Positions 53,603 to 62,217 of a DNA stretch of 64,000 nucleotides are shown piece after piece; within the stretch, counting starts at the first letter, position 1, and every line of letters begins with the position of its first letter. Below the pieces are notes generated by a model that saw only the letters and a program-made list of their open reading frames with translations, searched no databases and was not told where the DNA came from. The DNA is taken from assembly GCA_016713325.1 (NCBI GenBank), contig JADJPJ010000011.1, forward strand, positions 124,001-188,000. The letters run 5' to 3'. This DNA is from Candidatus Flexifilum affinis. GTDB taxonomy: Bacteria > Chloroflexota > Anaerolineae > Aggregatilineales > Phototrophicaceae. The position numbers and the translations under genes are program-made.

Positions 53603-54973
53603 ATGATTCGCCAAATTGGGAAAATTTCGCGATTGTTTGGTGCAACGCTCCTGTTAGTGCTGATGGTCTTTGCTCCGATCACAGTCACCGCGCAGGCGGA
53701 CTCGCCGCTCACCAGCGACCTGGACCCGGCCCCGGTGGTGCAGTGGGTGGAACTGCTGCGTCAGCGCATCTGGGCCGAGGGCACGAACCCGGCTCTGTCC
53801 GCGCGCATTTACGGTTATGTTGGTGTCACCATCTACGAATCGCTCATCCCCGGTATGCCAGAATTCCGCTCACTCGTGTACCAGGCCAACGGCTTGCCCG
53901 ATCTGCCATACTGGGACGAAGACGAGCTCTATGATTGGCTTTCGACCACCAACGCCGCCTTGCATACGGTGATCACCGGCTTGATGTTCGAGGCATCGGC
54001 AGAAACACGCGAGGCATTCGACGCGTTGCGCGAAGCGCAGGCCGAGGCACGCCGCGCCGAAGTGGGTGACGAGATCGTCGCTCGCTCGCTGGTCTATGGT
54101 GAAGAACTGGGGGCGGGGCTCCTCGACTGGATTGCCAATGACAACTACAAGTCGGCGCGTCAGGCGGCTTCCGAATACGTCCTTCCGACCGCAGAAGAGT
54201 GGGGATTGGTGGAAGCCGACGATTATGTCTACGTGCAGACCAACCCGGATATGCCGCTGGTCGAGCCCGGGTTCGGAACGGTGAGGACTATCGGCCTGGA
54301 AAACCGTTATGAATGCATCGTCGACAACAATCTCTACTTCAGCACCGATCCTGAGTCGGCGTACTATCAACAGGCGATGGAAGTCTTCGAGACCAGCAAC
54401 AACCTGACGGCAGACCAGCGAGAGATGGCCGAGTTCTGGATCGACACTCCCGGCGACTCTTCGACACCGGCCGGCCACTGGATGTCGATCGCCAACCAGT
54501 TGGTCGAGCAGCTTGACCTGACGCTCGACCGCGCCGCGATGATGTACGGCATGCTGGGCATGGTTTTGCACGACTCCTTCGTGGTCGGTTTCGGCATCAA
54601 ATACGAGACCCTGACGATGCGTCCGCAGACCTATATCAACCGTTTCATCAGCCGGCGCTGGCAGTCCTACCTGGCGACGCCGCAGTTCCCTGAATATCCG
54701 TCCAATCACTCAATTGTCTCGGCGGCGGCGGCGGATATGCTGACCTCCCTGTTCGACATCGTGCCGTTCACTGACATGACCGCAGCCGAATCGCTCGGTC
54801 TGGTGCGCTCCTTCCTGTCGTTTGAGCACGCGGCGGACGAGGCAGCCATGTCGAGGCTCTATGGCGGCATCCATTACCGCACGGCCATCGAGAACGGCAA
54901 GCGCATCGGCCGCTGTATTGCCGAGAAGACGCTTGAACGAATCGTCATGCTGCCAATTGCGCAGGGAGAGTAG
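53603..54973 (+). CDS. secreted vanadium-haloperoxidase/PAP2-like protein
   Basis: A 456-residue exported protein with a signal peptide ending near VTAQ (ATG 53603; upstream frame extensions overlap the monooxygenase). The C-terminal half has the PAP2/vanadium haloperoxidase active site: the region around RPQTYINRF, the phosphate/vanadate motif PEYPSNHS (Asn replaces the usual Gly of PSGH), and GGIHYRTAIENGKRIG with the catalytic histidine. It may be a vanadate oxidase or an acid phosphatase; halide specificity cannot be read from sequence. A terminator was not seen; the glycine riboswitch promoter begins 32 bases later. Confidence 0.85.
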   Translation: MIRQIGKISRLFGATLLLVLMVFAPITVTAQADSPLTSDLDPAPVVQWVELLRQRIWAEGTNPALSARIYGYVGVTIYESLIPGMPEFRSLVYQANGLPDLPYWDEDELYDWLSTTNAALHTVITGLMFEASAETREAFDALREAQAEARRAEVGDEIVARSLVYGEELGAGLLDWIANDNYKSARQAASEYVLPTAEEWGLVEADDYVYVQTNPDMPLVEPGFGTVRTIGLENRYECIVDNNLYFSTDPESAYYQQAMEVFETSNNLTADQREMAEFWIDTPGDSSTPAGHWMSIANQLVEQLDLTLDRAAMMYGMLGMVLHDSFVVGFGIKYETLTMRPQTYINRFISRRWQSYLATPQFPEYPSNHSIVSAAAADMLTSLFDIVPFTDMTAAESLGLVRSFLSFEHAADEAAMSRLYGGIHYRTAIENGKRIGRCIAEKTLERIVMLPIAQGE

Positions 54974-55004
54974 GCCGGGCCGACAAAGATTGTGATGGCG
55001 CCCG

Positions 55005-55033
55005 TTGCGCTGATTCGCGAGTCTCGATAGAAT
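55005..55033 (+). promoter_or_regulatory. promoter of the glycine riboswitch and gcv operon
   Basis: TTGCGC (55005-55010), exactly 17 bases, TAGAAT (55028-55033). Transcription would begin near 55040, right at the 5' strand of the aptamer's P1 helix. Confidence 0.65.
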
Positions 55034-55040
55034 GAACATA

Positions 55041-55143
55041 TTCGTGCGGAGAGCGCGCTGGGCATCACCCGGCGCCGCCGAAGGGGCAAGCTGCCAGCAG
55101 GCTGGGCTGGGCGGCGAAACTCTCAGGCTTCAGGACGCACGAA
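55041..55143 (+). ncRNA. glycine riboswitch, single aptamer
   Basis: The conserved glycine aptamer core is present: GGAGAG (55048-55053), GCCGCCGAAGGGGCAAG around 55074-55090, and GGCGAAACTCTCAGG around 55113-55127. P1 is a perfect eight-base-pair helix (55041-55048 with 55136-55143). Only one complete aptamer is seen; the short stem 55161-55177 downstream may correspond to the partial second element found in singleton glycine riboswitches. An intrinsic terminator and then gcvH follow, so glycine probably turns the operon on. Confidence 0.92.
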
Positions 55144-55181
55144 AGACGGTCTCTGAAAGTTGAACGCTTGACGTTCACCAC

Positions 55182-55213
55182 AGAGCGCACAGCATTCCTG
55201 TGCGCTCTTTTTA
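55182..55213 (+). terminator. riboswitch-controlled terminator before gcvH
   Basis: An 11-base-pair stem (55182-55192 with 55198-55208), five-base loop and T-run. Its 3' arm contains GTGCG, as does the 5' arm of P1, so it could compete for the 3' strand of P1; that gives a simple on/off switch by inference. Confidence 0.85.
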
Positions 55214-55244
55214 TTTCACATCGAAGGACTGAGGAGCAAGTGCG

Positions 55245-55637
55245 ATGGCAAGCTGGAAAACCCCGGAAGACTTGAAGTATCTGAAGTCGGACGAGTGGAT
55301 TCGCATCGAAGGCGACACGGGCACAATTGGCGTCAGCGATTATGCCCAGGATCAGCTCAACGATGTGGTCTTCGTCGAACTGCCCGAAGTCGGCAAGTCC
55401 TTCAAGAAGGGCGAGATGTTTGGTGTGATCGAATCCGTCAAGGCGGCATCCGACATTTTGATGCCGGTCAGCGGTGAGGTGATCGAGGTCAACACCAGCC
55501 TGAAGTCCCGGCCCGATCAGGTCAATGCGGATCCATTCGGCGAGGGTTGGATTATCAAAATCAAGATCACTGGCGATCAGGACAATCCCGACCTGATGTC
55601 CGCTGCGGCTTATTCGGAATACTGCCAGACTCGCTGA
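55245..55637 (+). CDS. gcvH: glycine cleavage system H protein
   Basis: A 130-residue lipoyl-carrier protein. The lipoylated lysine lies in IESVKAASDILMPVSGEV, and the N-terminal IGVSDYAQDQLNDVVFVELP is typical. It shuttles the aminomethyl group between the P and T proteins. GGAG lies 11 bases before the ATG. Preceded by a glycine riboswitch and followed by gcvPA and gcvPB. Confidence 0.98.
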   Translation: MASWKTPEDLKYLKSDEWIRIEGDTGTIGVSDYAQDQLNDVVFVELPEVGKSFKKGEMFGVIESVKAASDILMPVSGEVIEVNTSLKSRPDQVNADPFGEGWIIKIKITGDQDNPDLMSAAAYSEYCQTR

Positions 55638-55655
55638 GCGGCAGCACACCAGATC

Positions 55656-55699
55656 AGGGCTGAAGACTGCGCGCCGCTGGCCGGCCCCTCTTCAGCCCT
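55656..55699 (+). other. hairpin between gcvH and gcvPA
   Basis: A 10-base-pair stem (55656-55665 with 55690-55699) closes a GC-rich 24-base loop that contains its own small palindrome. There is no T-run. It may stabilise mRNA or attenuate expression of the downstream genes. Confidence 0.5.
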
Positions 55700-55746
55700 C
55701 TCCTTACACGGCAAAATCGTCGAGTTGTTGAAGAGAGCAAGGTCTT

Positions 55747-57084
55747 ATGAGCTACATTCCGCATACCGACATCGAGCGGCAGCAAATGCTCTCCGCGATC
55801 GGTGTGACCACCATCGAAGATCTCTTCGAAGCGGTGCCGGCGCGCTATCGCTTCCCGGAGTTAAAGCTGGACGACGGCGTGAGCGAGATGGAAGTCGCCG
55901 CCGAGATGCAGGCACTGGCCGAAGCCAATGATCACGCGGCTGACTTCGCCATCTTCCGTGGGGCGGGGGCGTACCATCATTACATCCCGGCCGCCGTTGA
56001 CCACATCATCCTGCGCGGTGAATTTCTGACCGCCTACACGCCCTATCAGCCGGAGATGAGCCAGGGCACGCTCCAGGCCATCTTTGAATACCAGACCATG
56101 ATCAGCCAGCTCACCGGCATGGACGCCGCCAATGCCAGTCACTACGACGGCGCGACCAGCCTCGCCGAATCCGTCACCGTGGCCCTGGAAGCTTCGCGCC
56201 GTGCGCGGAAGAAGATCGTGCTGAGCAGCGGCATCCACCCGCACTACCGCGGCGTCCTGCGCACCTACCACCAGTGGAGTGGGCTGACCATCACCGGTGA
56301 CGAGGCCGATCGCGACTTTGACGCGCTGGGCGACCTCATCGACTCCAGCACGGCTATGGTCGCCGTCGCCTACCCGGACTTCTTCGGGCGCGTGCGCGAC
56401 TTCAGGGCGCTGGCCGAGAAGGCGCATGCCGCGGGGGCGCTGCTGATCGTGGTCGCCAACCCGCTGGCGCTGGCGCTGTTCAAGAGCCCTGGCCAGCTTG
56501 GCGCGGACATCGTCGTGGGTGACGGCCAGCCGCTGGGCATCCCGCTCAGCTATGGCGGACCCTACCTGGGCTTCTTCTCGACCAGGCTGGCGCAGGTGCG
56601 CCGCATCGCCGGGCGCATCGTGGGCGAGACGGTCGACAAAACGGGCAAGAAGGCCTACGTCATGACGCTGCGCCCGCGCGAACAGGATATCCGCCGGGAG
56701 CGCGCGACGAGCAATATCTGCACCAATCAGGGCCTGATGGCGATGGCCGCCACGGTGTACATGTCGCTGATGGGTAAGTCTGGCATGCGCCAGGCGGCCG
56801 AACTGAGCTACCAGAAGGCGCATTACGCGGCGGCGCGCATCGACGCGCTGGACAAGTACAGCGTCGATATGAGCGACCCATTCTTCCACGAGTTCGTCGT
56901 CCAATGCCCTGCGCCGGTGAGCGAGATCAACGCGGCGCTCTACGATGCGGGCATCATCGGCGGCATCGATCTCGGCGTGGACTACCCGGCGCTGAAGGAT
57001 CACATGCTGCTGTGTGTCACCGAGATGAACACCAGAGAAGAGATCGATACCCTCGTTCACGTGCTACAGGAAGCCGCGTCATGA
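55747..57084 (+). CDS. gcvPA: glycine dehydrogenase (decarboxylating) subunit 1
   Basis: A 445-residue alpha subunit of the two-part P protein. Typical sequences are YIPHTDIERQQMLSAIGV at the N terminus, YTPYQPEMSQGTLQAIFEYQ, and GGPYLGFFSTR. Together with subunit 2 it decarboxylates glycine using PLP bound on the other subunit. It is separated from gcvH by 109 bases holding a hairpin, and its stop overlaps the start of gcvPB by four bases (ATGA). No gcvT is in the window. Confidence 0.97.
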   Translation: MSYIPHTDIERQQMLSAIGVTTIEDLFEAVPARYRFPELKLDDGVSEMEVAAEMQALAEANDHAADFAIFRGAGAYHHYIPAAVDHIILRGEFLTAYTPYQPEMSQGTLQAIFEYQTMISQLTGMDAANASHYDGATSLAESVTVALEASRRARKKIVLSSGIHPHYRGVLRTYHQWSGLTITGDEADRDFDALGDLIDSSTAMVAVAYPDFFGRVRDFRALAEKAHAAGALLIVVANPLALALFKSPGQLGADIVVGDGQPLGIPLSYGGPYLGFFSTRLAQVRRIAGRIVGETVDKTGKKAYVMTLRPREQDIRRERATSNICTNQGLMAMAATVYMSLMGKSGMRQAAELSYQKAHYAAARIDALDKYSVDMSDPFFHEFVVQCPAPVSEINAALYDAGIIGGIDLGVDYPALKDHMLLCVTEMNTREEIDTLVHVLQEAAS

Positions 57085-58565
57085 CCGAAACCATCTATGA
57101 CAAGAGCGTGTCCGGCCGCATCGGCGTGGTGATGCCGAAAGTGGATGTGCCCATCAGTCCGCTGCCGGATGACCTGCTGCGCGATGACCTCGATCTGCCG
57201 GAAGTGAGCGAAATGCAGGTCATCCGCCACTTCACCAACCTGAGCACCCTGAATCACGGTATCGACAAGGGGTTCTATCCGCTCGGATCCTGCACGATGA
57301 AGTACAACCCAAGGATCAACGAGAATGCGGCCCGTCTGCCCGGGTTCGCCCACCTGCATCCGCTGTCCGACGACGAAGGCTCGCAGGGCGCGCTGGCGGT
57401 GATGCACACCCTGCAAGATTGGCTGGCGGAGATCGCCGGCTTCCAGGGCGCGAGCCTTCAGCCTGCGGCGGGCGCACAGGGCGAGCTGGCCGGCATCCTG
57501 ATGATCCGCGCCTACCACGCCGACCGCGGTGACACCCGGCGGACCAAAATCCTCGTGCCGAACAGCGCGCACGGCACCAACCCGGCGACCGTCAGCATGG
57601 CCGGCCTGCAGGTCGTGGAACTGCCGTCCGATTCGTACGGCGATGTCGATCTGGCCGCGCTCCATGCCGCCTGTGATGACACCGTGGCCGGCATGATGGT
57701 CACCGTCCCGTCGACGCTTGGCGTGTTCGACTCACATATTGTCGAGGTCATTAACGCCGTGCACGAGTGCGGCGGTCTGATGTACATGGACGGCGCGAAC
57801 ATGAACGCGCTGCTCGGAATCGTCAAGCCCGGCGAGCTGGGTTTCGACGTCATGCATTACAACTTGCACAAAACCTTCAGCACGCCGCATGGCGGCGGCG
57901 GTCCTGGCTGTGGCGCGGTGGCGGTCAACGACAAGTTGACGCCGTTCCTGCCCGGCCCCATCGCCGCGGTCGGGGAAGAGCCGAAAGATGATCTGGACGC
58001 CCCGCTGTACGCCCTGCGCATGCCGGAGAAGTCGATTGGCCGTCTGAAGGCCTTCCACGGCAATTTCGGAATGCACGTGCGTGCATACGCCTACATTCGC
58101 ACCTATGGCGGGTCAGGTCTGCGCGAAGTTTCGCGTCATGCCGTGCTGAATGCCAATTACCTGCGGGCGAAGCTCCGCGGCACGTATCACATGCCGTATG
58201 ACCGTATCTGCGCGCACGAATTTGTGACCGAGGGGCACTTCGACGGGGTGGACGGTGTGCACGCCCTGGACATCAGCAAGCGGCTGATGGATTTCGGCAT
58301 TCACCCGCCGACCAACTACTTCCCGCTGATTGTCCACGAGGCGCTGTTGATCGAGCCGACCGAGACCGAAGACAAGGCCACGCTGGATCACTTCGTCGAG
58401 GTCATGCTGCAAATCGCACAGGAGGCGAAGGAGAACCCGGCGCTTCTCAACGAAGCGCCGCATGTTACGCCGGTGGGGCGACTGGACGAAGTACGCGCCG
58501 CCAAGGAACTGGTGCTGTGTTGCCGTCCGCTGCCCGACTGGGCGCACGCGCACGCCGGCGACTGA
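57081..58565 (+). CDS. gcvPB: glycine dehydrogenase (decarboxylating) subunit 2
   Basis: A 494-residue beta subunit carrying the cofactor. FYPLGSCTMKYNPRINE and SLQPAAGAQGELAGILMIR are diagnostic, and the PLP lysine lies in DVMHYNLHKTFSTPHGGGG. The C-terminal part (YFPLIVHEALLIEPTETE) is also typical. ATG 57081 overlaps the gcvPA stop, so translation is coupled. A perfect hairpin follows the gene. The T and L proteins must be encoded elsewhere. Confidence 0.97.
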   Translation: MTETIYDKSVSGRIGVVMPKVDVPISPLPDDLLRDDLDLPEVSEMQVIRHFTNLSTLNHGIDKGFYPLGSCTMKYNPRINENAARLPGFAHLHPLSDDEGSQGALAVMHTLQDWLAEIAGFQGASLQPAAGAQGELAGILMIRAYHADRGDTRRTKILVPNSAHGTNPATVSMAGLQVVELPSDSYGDVDLAALHAACDDTVAGMMVTVPSTLGVFDSHIVEVINAVHECGGLMYMDGANMNALLGIVKPGELGFDVMHYNLHKTFSTPHGGGGPGCGAVAVNDKLTPFLPGPIAAVGEEPKDDLDAPLYALRMPEKSIGRLKAFHGNFGMHVRAYAYIRTYGGSGLREVSRHAVLNANYLRAKLRGTYHMPYDRICAHEFVTEGHFDGVDGVHALDISKRLMDFGIHPPTNYFPLIVHEALLIEPTETEDKATLDHFVEVMLQIAQEAKENPALLNEAPHVTPVGRLDEVRAAKELVLCCRPLPDWAHAHAGD

Positions 58566-58580
58566 CCGACTTGCATTCGC

Positions 58581-58608
58581 GAAGAAGGGCGCCGCGGCGC
58601 CCTTCTTC
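58581..58608. terminator. bidirectional hairpin after gcvPB
   Basis: A perfect 13-base inverted repeat (58581-58593 and 58596-58608) with a two-base centre, between the convergent gcvPB and glycosidase-like genes. The outer arms are AT/GA-rich and there is no long T-run. Confidence 0.7.
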
Positions 58609-58620
58609 GTGTCAGTCAAA

Positions 58621-59763
58621 TCACCGATTGAGATCCTCATCGACTAGCGGCCGCGCCAACCATTCCCGCCAGATCGCCAGCGAGGGGCGGAACGCCCCGT
58701 CTTCGGCATACAGGCCAGTGTCGCGCCAGGCGATCGTCAGATCCTCCCGCGCGCCGATGGCCCGCCACAGGTCGTCGTAGTCCCGCGACACGAAATTGAC
58801 GACAAACTCAAAGTCGTACTCCTGAGCTTTTTCCAGAGTCAGGGCAATCCACTCCGCCTGTTTCTCGGGCGTGCCGTCGAGCGGGGCTATGACGCCGCCG
58901 CCAACGTCGATGCGGAAAGACTGCGCCGGGTAGCCTGTCTCCGAGACGGCCATCGGCTTGTCGGTCAGCTCGGCCAGTTCGTCGTAGATCGCGCCGGGGA
59001 TGGCGTTGGTCATATAGCCGGTCATGTAGGGATAAATCGAGAAGGCGACAAGGTCGGTGAATGTCTCGACATCGGCGAGCGCCTGCCGCTGCGCCGCCTG
59101 ATCGGCTTCCGTGTAGCCGGGAAGCAGATCGATCCCCGTCAGCGAGACGAATACCGGCAGGTCGGGGTGGGCGGTCTTGAGTGCGGCATAGACGGCCCGA
59201 TGCAGAACCATATAAGCGTCCCACCGATCCGGGCGGAGCTTCATGAGCAGATTGACTTCGATGCCCATCATGAAATAGTCGGGCTCAAAGTAGGCGATGA
59301 TGTCCTCGCAGTAGCGCGTGAAGGCCTGGATTACATCCGGATGATCGAAGGCGTAGCTGTCCCAGGGGGTGGGCAGAGGCATATCCTCGTTCTCGCCACG
59401 GTAGGCGGCCAGCCCGTCGCGCGCGAAGCTGATCGGCGTGACAGTGAGCAGAATCTGATGGTCCTCCGGCGTGTTGGATCGTCGCCAATTCCAGTCGACC
59501 AGGACGCTGGGGTGGAAATCGGTCCCGGCCAGCGCTTCCGGCCAGGGGACGCCGTTGTCGAAGTGGTGCACGATCAGATCGGCGTCGGTGGCGATTTTCG
59601 CATAGACATCGTTGATCGCCTCAAACGAGATGGCCCACGGGAACGGCGTGAAGCCCATCAGGAAGTCGCGCGGTTCACCACCATCTTGCGCTCCGGCCCT
59701 GGGGTTGATCACTACGAGCGTGCCGATTGCCAACGTGAGCACCGCGAAAAGCCATCGTTTCAT
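58621..59763 (-). CDS. secreted TIM-barrel glycosidase-like protein
   Basis: A 380-residue exported protein with a signal peptide ending near AGAQ. The body looks like a clan-A glycoside hydrolase barrel, closest in feel to GH53 endo-galactanases: the acid/base Glu would be in FMMGIEVNLL (near residue 170), FSIYPYMTGY follows, and the nucleophile would be in AVSETGYPAQ (near 265). Both catalytic glutamates at strands 4 and 7 are therefore present. Family assignment is by motif only, and substrate is unknown. GGAG lies nine bases before the ATG. No sugar-transport genes are directly linked. Confidence 0.75.
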   Translation of the reverse strand: MKRWLFAVLTLAIGTLVVINPRAGAQDGGEPRDFLMGFTPFPWAISFEAINDVYAKIATDADLIVHHFDNGVPWPEALAGTDFHPSVLVDWNWRRSNTPEDHQILLTVTPISFARDGLAAYRGENEDMPLPTPWDSYAFDHPDVIQAFTRYCEDIIAYFEPDYFMMGIEVNLLMKLRPDRWDAYMVLHRAVYAALKTAHPDLPVFVSLTGIDLLPGYTEADQAAQRQALADVETFTDLVAFSIYPYMTGYMTNAIPGAIYDELAELTDKPMAVSETGYPAQSFRIDVGGGVIAPLDGTPEKQAEWIALTLEKAQEYDFEFVVNFVSRDYDDLWRAIGAREDLTIAWRDTGLYAEDGAFRPSLAIWREWLARPLVDEDLNR

Positions 59764-59916
59764 GGGAATCTCCGGTGTGAGAATTCAACCTGAATAACGT
59801 CAGTTAGCGCCCCTCGAGGAGGTTGAAAAACATCGCTTAACCATAACTCACGTTGAATACGCATCTCGGTTGCTCGGCGTTGCACGACGTCGCTCGGGCG
59901 AATCTGGGTGGAGCTC

Positions 59917-61170
59917 CTACTCCGGCAGTGCCGGTGACAGCCAGCCGAGATCGCGCTGGTAGAGCATCTGGACCAGCAGACGATAGACCATGCTCGATGG
60001 CATCAGGCGGCCGTCCGTCCTCTGATCCCCGGCCAGGGGGGCGCGAAAGACGACCAGCGCCACTGCTGCATCACCGGCCGTGCTGTCCAGGACTTGTGTA
60101 CTGTAAGTTGCGCCTCGGTCCGCCAGCAGATCCATGAGCGATTGGCGGGATGACATCGACGTATAGCTCTCGATACGCTGCGGTAGGGCGGAGACGGCTG
60201 CTTCGGCATCCTCTCGGCTGGCATACACCAGTCCGAGGGTTGCTACTTGCTCGGTCTCGGTGGCGGCGTCGGCGATCACCACCAGATCGAACTGCGGAAT
60301 CGGCACGAAATCCTTCGCCAGCGCTTCCATGATCGCCTCGACCTGTTCAGGCGAAAGTCGCCGATCGATCAAGGTCTGCGGTCCAAATTCGGCTGCGTGG
60401 GCAATCGTCGCCTGGATCAGCATACCTTCGTGCGCGGCGGCTTCTGCTGCGGCGAGGTAGGTGCCGTTGTCGGCCAGCGTGTCAGTCTCGCCGTTGAGCG
60501 CCTCGATGTGCGCCTCGATCATGAGATGATCGGGCGAGTTGACCAGGTGATCGCCGGCCAGCAGCAGCACTTCCTGGCGGCCGAGTTGCCCGCCAAACGG
60601 AATCGCCGGATTGCGGCTATCGAGGTTCATAGATTGCCCCTCTTCGCAGCCGGCGGCGCTGCACAGCAGCGTCAGGTCGCCGCGTGCGTCTGCCGTATAG
60701 TCGCGGGCGGTGAACGCCGCGACAATGGCCTCTTCATCGAAGTCCCCGGCCACCATCTGAACCTGGCTGGGCGGCGTGCCGTACTCGATTGCCCGATCGA
60801 CGTCGAAGAAGTCGAACCCGATAAGGGTCGGCCAGTTCTCGGCGAGGATGAATGTTTGCACTAACATGGACGGCCCACTGTTCAAGCCCATGAATGCTGC
60901 CATCCAGTACTCCGCGGAGTCGTCGTTTGCACCATTGAGCCGATCCCATTCCACCCATGAGTCCGGCTGCGCAGCGCCTGCCCGGGACGCTTCCAGTGCT
61001 CGGTAGTCCACATAGCTGAGCAAGGGGCTCACCGCTTCCGGCGAGTCAGGAATGTACCTGAGCAGTTCGAGCAGCCCGTTGCCTGAAACGGGATCGGCGG
61101 CTTCCTGTGCAGATATCGGGAACACGGCCAGGAGCACAAGACACGCCCAGAGCACGATGGTACGTTTCAC
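59917..61170 (-). CDS. secreted hypothetical protein
   Basis: A 417-residue exported protein. I chose the GTG at 61170, which has GGAGAG about six bases upstream and yields a signal peptide ending near ISAQ; the open frame continues to 61629 but that part overlaps the anti-sigma gene antisense and has a non-coding look. The mature protein is acidic with an alternating alpha/beta pattern (LLELLRYIPDSPEAVSPLLS; ATLGLVYASREDAEAAVSAL) and no recognised family. Two cysteines (LLCSAAGCEEG) may form a disulfide. It lies 154 bases downstream of the anti-sigma gene on the same strand. Confidence 0.7.
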   Translation of the reverse strand: MKRTIVLWACLVLLAVFPISAQEAADPVSGNGLLELLRYIPDSPEAVSPLLSYVDYRALEASRAGAAQPDSWVEWDRLNGANDDSAEYWMAAFMGLNSGPSMLVQTFILAENWPTLIGFDFFDVDRAIEYGTPPSQVQMVAGDFDEEAIVAAFTARDYTADARGDLTLLCSAAGCEEGQSMNLDSRNPAIPFGGQLGRQEVLLLAGDHLVNSPDHLMIEAHIEALNGETDTLADNGTYLAAAEAAAHEGMLIQATIAHAAEFGPQTLIDRRLSPEQVEAIMEALAKDFVPIPQFDLVVIADAATETEQVATLGLVYASREDAEAAVSALPQRIESYTSMSSRQSLMDLLADRGATYSTQVLDSTAGDAAVALVVFRAPLAGDQRTDGRLMPSSMVYRLLVQMLYQRDLGWLSPALPE

Positions 61171-61270
61171 GGTCGCTCTCCTTCTATATTGTGCGAGCGA
61201 TCTTGAGTCTATGGGCGAATTGCAGACGGCGAAAGCGAGGCGCAGCAGGCGTTTGGGCTTACAGGGGAAA

Positions 61271-61304
61271 GGGGCCAAACGGAAATCATGACCCGTTTGG
61301 CCCC
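61271..61304 (-). terminator. hairpin after the anti-sigma gene
   Basis: A perfect 12-base-pair stem (61271-61282 with 61293-61304) and a 10-base loop, 20 bases downstream of the minus-strand stop. On the minus strand a short T/C stretch follows. Confidence 0.65.
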
Positions 61305-61324
61305 GATGGCGGTTGCCCCTCGAA

Positions 61325-62217
61325 CTACCGATAGGCGACGAGTGACTCCGCGATAGCCAGCACTTCCGCCTTGTCAAGCACGCACTGCGTGTTCTCTGGC
61401 GGATCGATGGTGCCCATGGCGCTGCCGATCGTGTACAACATGCCGTCCGCGTACCACTGAAGCATGAAAGCCGGCGAGTCGTTGCGCCAGGTTGCCGTGG
61501 CCTCGGCTGTGGCGGGCATCGTCTCAACTGTTTCTCCTGGCGCAAAATCGTAATGCACCTGCCACATGCCCTGCACGTACTGGCCGGTGGCGCTGCCAAT
61601 CTGCACCGGCTCGATCTCCGCGCTAGCACCGACGTTCATGGGCGGCAGAGAGGCCAGTTCCGTTTCATCGATGGGCCGCTGCATGACCATGAAGCCCCAG
61701 TCCAGGCCGGCGCGGCAGACATAGATCACTTCAAGCTGCTGCGTCTCTGGCTCGAAATGCGCGACTTCCACCGCATAACGGTCAGGAAGGGGATCGGGCA
61801 GGTGTGGCACGTAGGGCAGGGTGGGAGCCAGTTCGTCGAGCGGCGGCAGCAGGAATTCTTCCTCGTGCCCGGCGAATTGATCCTCCTGATTGATGGCGAT
61901 GGTGATCTGCTGCTGGTCGTCGTCGTCCGGGGTGAAGAAGTCGATGATTTGCTGGGCCAGCGCTGTAGTTGCCAGCATCAATGCGGCGGCCAGGACAAAA
62001 TCAGACGTTTGCTCATGCGCTTATTCCTCTCGGGTTTACGAACTGCCGAAACCAGGGACATGTCCTGATGGAGAGGACGCGCCTCGGCGCCGCTGGTTAC
62101 GCTTTCTGCGCGGCGCAGGAAGGCATCACGGTGATCGGTTGTGCGCATCGGCGGCGGGATGCTTCGCCCTAATGCCGCCAGCGCGTCCTGCAACTGACGA
62201 TCGTTCAAATCGTTCAT
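61325..62217 (-). pseudogene. probable anti-sigma factor with a one-base frameshift in its membrane segment
   Basis: ATG 62217 overlaps the stop of the ECF sigma gene (ATGA). The first frame encodes about 70 cytosolic residues ending in a basic stretch (RKPERNKRMSKRL) and stops at 61978. The continuing protein is in another frame: VLAAALMLATTALAQQ completes a membrane helix, and an outer domain of about 200 residues ends with WYADGMLYTIGSAMG and AEVLAIAESLV, resembling DUF4367-type domains. Adding one T to the T-run at 61997-62000 joins them as RLIFVLAAALM. The result is a single-pass protein of about 297 residues with anti-sigma topology. A separate secreted protein starting at 62016 is the alternative. 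Confidence 0.7.

Noticed and set aside
55638..55746. A second glycine aptamer between gcvH and gcvPA
   Set aside because: The gap has a hairpin but none of the conserved glycine aptamer core sequences.
61171..61629. N-terminal extension of the secreted hypothetical protein
   Set aside because: It lies antisense-free but out of frame with the anti-sigma gene on the same strand, is Arg/Cys-rich without structure, and the GTG at 61170 has a good ribosome site and signal peptide.
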